Source: an uncultured Flavobacteriales bacterium
GTDB taxonomy: Bacteria; Bacteroidota; Bacteroidia; Flavobacteriales; Flavobacteriaceae
Length of the DNA: 14,307 bases
Reading direction: 5' to 3'
Assembly (NCBI GenBank): GCA_913009535.1
Contig: CAJVXR010000030.1
Coordinates: 1-14,307, forward strand
The notes beneath the pieces are model-generated. The model was not told where the DNA came from. It did no database searches and worked only from the letters and a program-made list of their open reading frames with translations. A program made the position numbers and the translations under genes. Of the stretch, positions 8,780 through 14,307 are shown in pieces; the stretch's first letter is position 1, and each line of letters begins with the position of its first letter.

Positions 8780-11700
8780 TTAGTTAACTATAATTTTTGA
8801 GAAATTAATTCGACCCTTAATCATAATTTTAAGTAAGTAAACACCACTATTTAATTTACCAATATTTAACTTATCACCTCTTATTTTAGTTTGAATTATT
8901 TTTCTACCGCTAATATCAAATAACTCGATAACTTTAACACCACGTATAGATGATTTTATATAAATAAAATCAGTATTTGTGGGATTAGGGAATATTCTAA
9001 CAGATAGGTTATTTAATTCAACCGTAGATAACTGCTCATCATTTGTTAAAATACTGTACCAAGAATTTCCCTCTGACCCTACATTTCTAACACTCATTGT
9101 ATTACTTGTTCTTGACAAAATTTGATAGGTTTGTCCGCCGAGTGCGGTATACATTCCTAAATTACCAAAAGAATTAAATGTAATAGTTTCTTCGTCATCT
9201 TCAACATCACTGGTAATATATTGATCTGTATGATTAATTAACGGGTAATAGAAATATTCATTGTACTGATTGTCCGGTGAATATGAGTTTTCTAAATTTG
9301 GATCAAAGGCAGCATCAATTTCAGGTTTTTTTCCAAAGATTGATTCATCATCGCCAGTATCAATTTCCATAACTCCGTTTTCAGTAAATGTCCATCTGTC
9401 ATCGAATAATCCTGTCTCGGAATCTTCGAATGCACTAGAGTTCCACCATGGTGAATAATCTGAACCTCCACCTAAACCTCTGTAATTATCAACTTCTGCA
9501 TGAATTCTCCAAGTCCCAGATGATAAAAATTCTACTAATTCTTCATTGGTATTATTGTTTCCATCAGCTGATACGAAATCCATCCAATTTAAATTGAAAG
9601 GAGATTGAATTACAGTCATTCTAAGTGTGTATAATCCTTCAGGTAAATCCCTTGAATATGAAATAGTTTGCCAGTTTTGCCAACCACCCGTATTAGGAGT
9701 GGATATCACCCCAATGTTTTCTGTCGATGTATCATTAATTAATTCTAATTTTAATGATCCTGAGCCTTGAGAGGCGACTCTAAAACTTATTGTATAATCA
9801 CCAGAATCATTAATTGCCACAAGATAATCAGCAAAATCTCCTTGGTCTGTATATCCAATATTTAACCCACCAAAAGTATCACTCGTTTCTTCTGTCTCTA
9901 ATCCTTCCTGGAAATAAAAATCTTCTGCCTGTATTCTTCCAGGAATTAATAATCTTGTGGATAAATTATTTTCCACAGGGTAATCTTGAAAACTATACAG
10001 ATACTGACCTGTCTCAGAAAGCAAACCTTCACCGTTATAACTTATTGTAATTTCGTCTTGAAATGACATGTAATTTTCAGTTATAACATTAATAACCTGA
10101 CTATTATTAGAATCGATTTCTACAGCTGAAATTTCTGTAGATTCGTCGTTTAGTTTAAGATCAAACATATCCAGATCTAAATTTTGATTTGCCAATGGAT
10201 GATTGAGAACTATTTTGATTGATTTTTCATCTTCTAAAGTATTTGCTAATAAAACTTCAAATTCAGGGTTTTCATCGTTAGACTCATAGAACTCTAACTT
10301 GCTCAGATTAAAAGAAACATCCCCTTTAATTTTTAATTTCATTTTTTGACTTCCCTCAGATAAATATACATTTGCAGTGACTCTGTTTATAAAATTTGAG
10401 TACCCTCCACTATTGTAAAGGTTTATATAATCCGTAATTTCTAAATCATTAGAAAATAACTTAATTTTTCCGCCATTTTGTTCAGATGAATATCTAGTTA
10501 TAATGTCATAGAAACCAGATTGCTGTACATCAACAGTGTATAATAACCATTCTCCATCTTCAACCCACCCAATGTGAAATCCGTTACTTTCACTGTCATT
10601 TGATTCTTGAATATCTACACCATCATTTCTGTAACTCCAGCCATTATTCCAAGTAGTATATTCATCTGTTGATACTTGATAAGTACCACTAATTACATCA
10701 GAATATGAATAGTCTTGCGTACCTAAATCGTAATCTGTTAAATATATGACACCTGGAATTAAATTTTCAGAGTAAGCAAGCGTTTCATTAGTATGTGGTT
10801 GTCTCATCATAGCATCAATTACATTACTATTAAAATGAGTATTTTCAATACGAGAATCAGTACTAAATTGCATAAGTCCTTGCATAGCATTATCAATACT
10901 TGGCTGGTTTTGTCCATCAGCAAAATAGTCAATAATAGATTGAAAATTAGAGTTTGATGAAATTGATAAAGTAGAATTTATAGACTCTGTTTTTTTCCAT
11001 GGCCACCATGCCCATCCTATATCATTATCTTCAAATAATCTAATTGCATCAGTAAACCACAAATTTGAGTTTTCTCCAGATTCTCCCATCCATAAAGGAG
11101 TATTATATTGATTTCTTATATCTAGTACCCATTGAATAGACTCTGTGTTATTATAACTCCAGTATTTGTGAAAACTATAAGCCATATTATCATCCCATGG
11201 TGGTATTAATCCAGTAAAATCATTTGCAAACCAATTTCCTTCAATAAATATAATATGATTTGTATCATGTTCTCTAATTGCATTAGTAACCTGAACATAA
11301 AAACTTCTTAATTCAAAATTTGCTAAATCCCAATTAGTTTCATTTAATAAATCATATCCTCCAATCCATGGCTCATCCTTATATCTAATTGCTAATTGTT
11401 CCCAAAGAGCAATAGTCTTATTTTGATTTTCTACACTTTCCCATAAAGACGGAAATTCAGAATTATAATCAGAAATAGCTGCATCATATCCTTGTCCTCC
11501 AGGTGCTGCATGTAAGTCTAGAATTAAGTATAATTCATTTTGCTCACACCAATCTAAAAGCTGATCTACAATTTCGAAACCTCTATCAAGCCAAGTATTT
11601 TCTCCCTCAACTGGCTCTTCTTGAATTGAAAGTGTAAAAAGATCATAATGCATAGGTAAACGAATACTGTTAAATCCCCAGCTAGCAATTGAATCTACAT

Positions 11701-11983
11701 CTTGCTCAGTAACAAAATTGTCTAGCCATGATTCAAAAAATAATTCAGTGTTTTCACTTCCAACAAGGTTGTTTAACTTCTCCTTGAATTCATGTTGAGT
11801 ATTTGCTCCGGATGAGTAATTAAACATATAAGGTTCTTGAAGCATCCAACCCCCAAGACCAGCACTACGAAGAATAATCTCATTGTTATTTTCATCTACA
11901 ATGTCTTTGTCTAAAGTTCTTAAGTTTTGACTATATATAGTAGAATAAATTAGTAGTAATAGAAATAGTGTTACCTTCCTCAT
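8780..11983 (-). CDS. Multidomain GH5 glycoside hydrolase with CBM6-like modules and T9SS sorting signal
   Basis: This 1067-residue enzyme is probably exported and cleaves a polysaccharide, likely a beta-glucan. Regions in order: a signal peptide (1-18, ending IYSQ); a GH5 (beta/alpha)8 catalytic domain at about 22-370 with IRLP, LHAAPGGQ, acid/base Glu215 in LLNE, His272, and nucleophile Glu301 in WMGE; a CBM6-like domain at about 405-567; an Ig/SWM-like beta-sandwich at about 572-668; a second, more canonical CBM6 at about 675-806 with IQAEDF, GGWQNW and FNLNWMDF; a Trp/Gly-rich domain at about 815-985 (SGTWRIHAEVDNYRGLGGG, SPWW), of a kind I associate with flavobacterial beta-glucan proteins; and a type A T9SS C-terminal domain at about 990-1067 (IFPNPT, LFDISGRKI, GVYLLKI). 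LHxAPGxQ resembles GH5 exo-beta-1,3-glucanases, but the subfamily and substrate are not settled. The start ATG overlaps the previous stop by one base (TAATG), which implies translational coupling. Confidence 0.9.
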   Translation of the reverse strand: MRKVTLFLLLLIYSTIYSQNLRTLDKDIVDENNNEIILRSAGLGGWMLQEPYMFNYSSGANTQHEFKEKLNNLVGSENTELFFESWLDNFVTEQDVDSIASWGFNSIRLPMHYDLFTLSIQEEPVEGENTWLDRGFEIVDQLLDWCEQNELYLILDLHAAPGGQGYDAAISDYNSEFPSLWESVENQNKTIALWEQLAIRYKDEPWIGGYDLLNETNWDLANFELRSFYVQVTNAIREHDTNHIIFIEGNWFANDFTGLIPPWDDNMAYSFHKYWSYNNTESIQWVLDIRNQYNTPLWMGESGENSNLWFTDAIRLFEDNDIGWAWWPWKKTESINSTLSISSNSNFQSIIDYFADGQNQPSIDNAMQGLMQFSTDSRIENTHFNSNVIDAMMRQPHTNETLAYSENLIPGVIYLTDYDLGTQDYSYSDVISGTYQVSTDEYTTWNNGWSYRNDGVDIQESNDSESNGFHIGWVEDGEWLLYTVDVQQSGFYDIITRYSSEQNGGKIKLFSNDLEITDYINLYNSGGYSNFINRVTANVYLSEGSQKMKLKIKGDVSFNLSKLEFYESNDENPEFEVLLANTLEDEKSIKIVLNHPLANQNLDLDMFDLKLNDESTEISAVEIDSNNSQVINVITENYMSFQDEITISYNGEGLLSETGQYLYSFQDYPVENNLSTRLLIPGRIQAEDFYFQEGLETEETSDTFGGLNIGYTDQGDFADYLVAINDSGDYTISFRVASQGSGSLKLELINDTSTENIGVISTPNTGGWQNWQTISYSRDLPEGLYTLRMTVIQSPFNLNWMDFVSADGNNNTNEELVEFLSSGTWRIHAEVDNYRGLGGGSDYSPWWNSSAFEDSETGLFDDRWTFTENGVMEIDTGDDESIFGKKPEIDAAFDPNLENSYSPDNQYNEYFYYPLINHTDQYITSDVEDDEETITFNSFGNLGMYTALGGQTYQILSRTSNTMSVRNVGSEGNSWYSILTNDEQLSTVELNNLSVRIFPNPTNTDFIYIKSSIRGVKVIELFDISGRKIIQTKIRGDKLNIGKLNSGVYLLKIMIKGRINFSKIIVN

Positions 11984-13188
11984 TAATCTAAATTATCTAA
12001 TCCGTATAAAGTTATTTCAGAACCATGACAATATGTGTCACTACCATAATTAGCTGTGATTGATATTTTTAAATAATTAAACTCTTCAGAAATACCCTCA
12101 AGCTCAAAATCATGTCCATTAGCTGCGGAATCCATAGCAGCACCAGGTATATTTCCGTCTGCATCTCTGGGATCCCCAATATCATATTGACCTAATAGTG
12201 TCCATTCTTGTCCATTATTACTGGCAAATAAGTCAAAAGACTTCATATTCTCTTCTTGATAATAATATGCAGTTACAGGCGATGGCCCATTATACCAAAA
12301 TGCTCTTTGCCAAACTTTAAGTCTATGTATCTTTATCGATTTATTTAAATTAATAACAATATCTAGCGGCCAGTTCAAAGTACCTCCATTTTGATCTCTC
12401 CAAATAATAAAATAACTATTATCAGCATCAGTTGCTGCAGTATCTACAACATCATCCCAAAAATTTGTAGTTGAACCTTCCCAAGCATTTCCATTTATAG
12501 ATTGATTGGAGATTAAGCTCCATGTTGACTTATCGATTACTTCCTCAAATAATGGAGCATAAACTCCTTTTTCTTCAAGATCAGTAATGTTACCATCAAA
12601 ATCCTCTACTTTAGTTAAAAAAGTCAAATCATTAGCTGGAAGACCTCTAATAAATCTATTTTCAACTGGACTATTAGAAGACAATATTCTTATTTCTTCC
12701 TCTGAACCGTTTTGAATATGAACATGTACATATACAGTCTTAGACTCTATATTTTCCCATTCAATCCTAACACCTCCTAAATCAGGGGTTATTTCAATAC
12801 TTTCCTGCACTAAATAAATAAAAGATTCAAGTGGAATAAAATCAACTATTTCGGCTTGTGATGTGTTATCGTTATCATCCACTACATACAAACTAACCTC
12901 AACAGGTGAAGTTTGGTTTAAACCTGAAATTTCAATTTCATTATTATGTACACTAGATACTCTAAAAACGTCTACACCAAGAGTGTTTGTATATTCTGCT
13001 CTCACAAATAAAATGTCATTATCATTAGGAAGAGTATAGGAAATAATCCCACCACCATTTGTAGGAGTAATAGACTCTATGGATAACTTCCCAGGAGCAG
13101 TAACATCACCACTTTCTTTTTCTTCACAAGAAAATGTAAATAATAATATCGTAAATAAAGTGAATAATAGTTTTATTTCTTTTTTCAT
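11983..13188 (-). CDS. PUL surface lipoprotein, DUF4959/DUF5126/DUF5000 type (putative glycan-binding protein)
   Basis: This is a 401-residue lipoprotein, probably on the cell surface, where it should help capture polysaccharide beside SusD. A lipoprotein signal peptide ends in LLFTFS-Cys21. The acidic run after the cysteine (CEEKE) resembles the lipoprotein export signal of surface lipoproteins in Bacteroidota. The mature part follows the usual architecture of PUL lipoproteins: an N-terminal DUF4959-like domain at about 26-118 starting VTAPGKLS, a middle DUF5126-like domain at about 120-215, and a C-terminal DUF5000-like domain at about 220-400. The last has a discoidin (F5/8 type C) look: STWSLISNQS, FASNNGQEW and YLKISITANYGS. 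Glycan binding is inferred from family and position, since no ligand is known. The gene starts 13 bases after the susD stop and its own TAA overlaps the ATG of the GH5 gene, so all three should be one transcript. Confidence 0.88.
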   Translation of the reverse strand: MKKEIKLLFTLFTILLFTFSCEEKESGDVTAPGKLSIESITPTNGGGIISYTLPNDNDILFVRAEYTNTLGVDVFRVSSVHNNEIEISGLNQTSPVEVSLYVVDDNDNTSQAEIVDFIPLESFIYLVQESIEITPDLGGVRIEWENIESKTVYVHVHIQNGSEEEIRILSSNSPVENRFIRGLPANDLTFLTKVEDFDGNITDLEEKGVYAPLFEEVIDKSTWSLISNQSINGNAWEGSTTNFWDDVVDTAATDADNSYFIIWRDQNGGTLNWPLDIVINLNKSIKIHRLKVWQRAFWYNGPSPVTAYYYQEENMKSFDLFASNNGQEWTLLGQYDIGDPRDADGNIPGAAMDSAANGHDFELEGISEEFNYLKISITANYGSDTYCHGSEITLYGLDNLD

Positions 13189-13201
13189 ATTAATTAATTT
13201 T

Positions 13202-14307
13202 TTACCAACCTGGATTTTGAATTAAATTAGTATTTATGGTGAGTTCATTGATACTTATAGGGTGTAAATAATCTCTAGGACTATTAAATGATCTGTTTCC
13301 AACATCTCTAAGTGTATAAAACCCATCTTCAGTGGTCTCATCTACAGACCAGCCTTTCACAGGTGAGTTTAAATAATCCTCAGCTAACTTCCATCTTCTT
13401 AAATCGTTATATCTATGACCTTCAAATGCAAATTCTATTAATCTCTCGTGCCTAATAATATCTCTTAATCCATCTTGGGTAGTGTGCTTATTTACTGTAG
13501 CAGCAATTGCACCATCACTCCATGCTTCTTCAACAGTGTTTATTCCAGCTCTTTCTCTCACAGCATTTAACATAGTGAACACTTCTTGAGTTGGACCATT
13601 AAATTCATTTGCTGCTTCAGCAAAGTTTAAATAAAGCTCTGCTAATCTAATCATAGGCCAAGAATATTGAACTATTTTATCATAACCATCTCCTTCAGAA
13701 TCTGGATGAACTATTTTTTTAAGTGCATATCCAGTAATTAAATAATCATTTGTATTTGCAATTCTCCCATGAGTTTCCCCTTTTCTCATTTTTAAATTCC
13801 ACTTACTACCCCATGTTCTATTATAACCTCTGTCAAAACCAATATTAGCGTAAAATCTCGGCTCTCTATTTAAATGTAGGTTAGCTGTCCTTTGAGCAAA
13901 CTGTGCATAAGGATTTTGTGAAGTAGAAATATTAGAAACAGTATATCTGTTATTGTAATCAAATGTAAGATCTTCATCAATAGGTAAACCATTTTCAGTG
14001 TAATACATTTCCACAGATCTAAGAGTTGGAGCTACCCATTGCCATGCAGCCTCAACAGATGATGATGTAGGGCTCTTCATTAAAGAGCCAGCTTGTAGTT
14101 GCCACCAGTTAGTTCCCACTGGATTTGAATGACCCCAAAGAAGTTCATTATTCCACCTATCTACAATTGAAAACCTAACGTCATACTGTTTTTTTACAAT
14201 TTCATATTCATAATTCTCAGTATCAAAAGTTGGAGGTGTGTCAGTAAACTCGTATAAAGCTGAGCCTTGTTCAACTGCTGTATTTAAAGCATCTAAAGAG
14301 GCATTCA
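13202..14307 (-). CDS. SusD/RagB-family nutrient-binding outer-membrane lipoprotein (5' end beyond window)
   Basis: SusD-like proteins are surface lipoproteins that close over a SusC-type TonB-dependent transporter and bind the incoming glycan. Only the C-terminal 368 codons or so are present. The frame stays open from the stop at 13202 to the right edge, so the GTG at 14119 is an internal valine codon, not a start. Upstream of it the in-frame translation reads RWNNELLWGHSNPVGTNWWQ and continues to the edge. Family hallmarks are WPMIRLAELYLNFAEAANE (TPR-type helices), VRERAGI, and the conserved C-terminal block IRHERLIEFAFEGHRYNDLRRW, which is near-diagnostic for RagB/SusD. The terminal residues LIQNPGW are typical of family ends. 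By PUL convention a susC gene should lie just upstream, outside the window. The next gene starts 13 bases downstream. Confidence 0.95.
   Translation of the reverse strand, partial: NASLDALNTAVEQGSALYEFTDTPPTFDTENYEYEIVKKQYDVRFSIVDRWNNELLWGHSNPVGTNWWQLQAGSLMKSPTSSSVEAAWQWVAPTLRSVEMYYTENGLPIDEDLTFDYNNRYTVSNISTSQNPYAQFAQRTANLHLNREPRFYANIGFDRGYNRTWGSKWNLKMRKGETHGRIANTNDYLITGYALKKIVHPDSEGDGYDKIVQYSWPMIRLAELYLNFAEAANEFNGPTQEVFTMLNAVRERAGINTVEEAWSDGAIAATVNKHTTQDGLRDIIRHERLIEFAFEGHRYNDLRRWKLAEDYLNSPVKGWSVDETTEDGFYTLRDVGNRSFNSPRDYLHPISINELTINTNLIQNPGW

Noticed and set aside
8769..8795. Possible terminator hairpin between the GH5 stop and thrB
   Set aside because: On the minus strand AATTATAG and CTGTAATT can pair over 8 positions with one G-U pair and an 11-base loop, but the stem is A/T-rich and has no T-run after it, so it does not support termination.
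9814..10050. Plus-strand 78-codon frame opposite the GH5 gene (and a 62-codon frame at 9270-9458)
   Set aside because: Both lie wholly within conserved CBM or C-terminal coding sequence of the GH5 protein on the other strand and show no domain or signal peptide.
1..14307. CRISPR array, insertion sequence or phage remnants
   Set aside because: No regularly spaced repeats, transposase or integrase motifs, or terminal inverted repeats with target duplications were found; all long frames belong to known metabolic or PUL families.

Overview
The window looks like a chromosomal segment of a low-GC member of the Bacteroidota, most likely class Flavobacteriia. Three things support this: very AT-rich spacers with A-rich leaders instead of clear Shine-Dalgarno sites, a SusD-type glycan-binding lipoprotein, and a C-terminal type IX secretion (T9SS) sorting domain on a secreted glycoside hydrolase. 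A marine lifestyle on beta-glucan is plausible but inferred. I see no RNA genes, insertion sequences, prophage or CRISPR.

Layout. (1) Positions 1-129 (minus) hold the first 43 codons of a secreted, probably outer-membrane beta-barrel protein that leaves the window. (2) Positions 130-560 are a very AT-rich divergent spacer holding a candidate -7 box for the rightward genes and a small palindrome near the leftward gene. (3) gltB and gltD (561-6516, plus) encode the two subunits of glutamate synthase, 4 bases apart. (4) thrC and thrB (6519-8753, minus) converge on gltD with 2 bases between the stop codons. They encode the last two steps of threonine synthesis; thrA is not in the window. (5) From 8780 to the right edge (minus) lies the downstream part of a polysaccharide utilization locus (PUL). 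Its transcription order is SusD-like lipoprotein (5' end beyond the window), a DUF4959/DUF5126/DUF5000-type surface lipoprotein, and a 1067-residue GH5 glycanase with carbohydrate-binding modules and a T9SS signal.

How the parts work together. GltBD makes glutamate from glutamine and 2-oxoglutarate. The divergent barrel gene could belong to the same nitrogen-response neighbourhood, but this is inference. The PUL genes form a surface glycan-capture and cleavage set: SusD and the second lipoprotein bind the polysaccharide, and the GH5 enzyme is exported by the T9SS to cut it. The stop codon of the second lipoprotein gene overlaps the start codon of the GH5 gene (TAATG). The PUL genes and thrBC run in one direction with short gaps (1-nt overlap, 13, 26 and 12 bases), so read-through from the PUL into thrBC is possible.

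Nothing here is convincingly a new kind of system. The points most worth a second look are the GH5 protein architecture (a divergent CBM6 next to a canonical one, and an unassigned Trp/Gly-rich domain before the sorting signal), the placement of thrBC directly behind a PUL, and two start-site corrections (gltB and susD).
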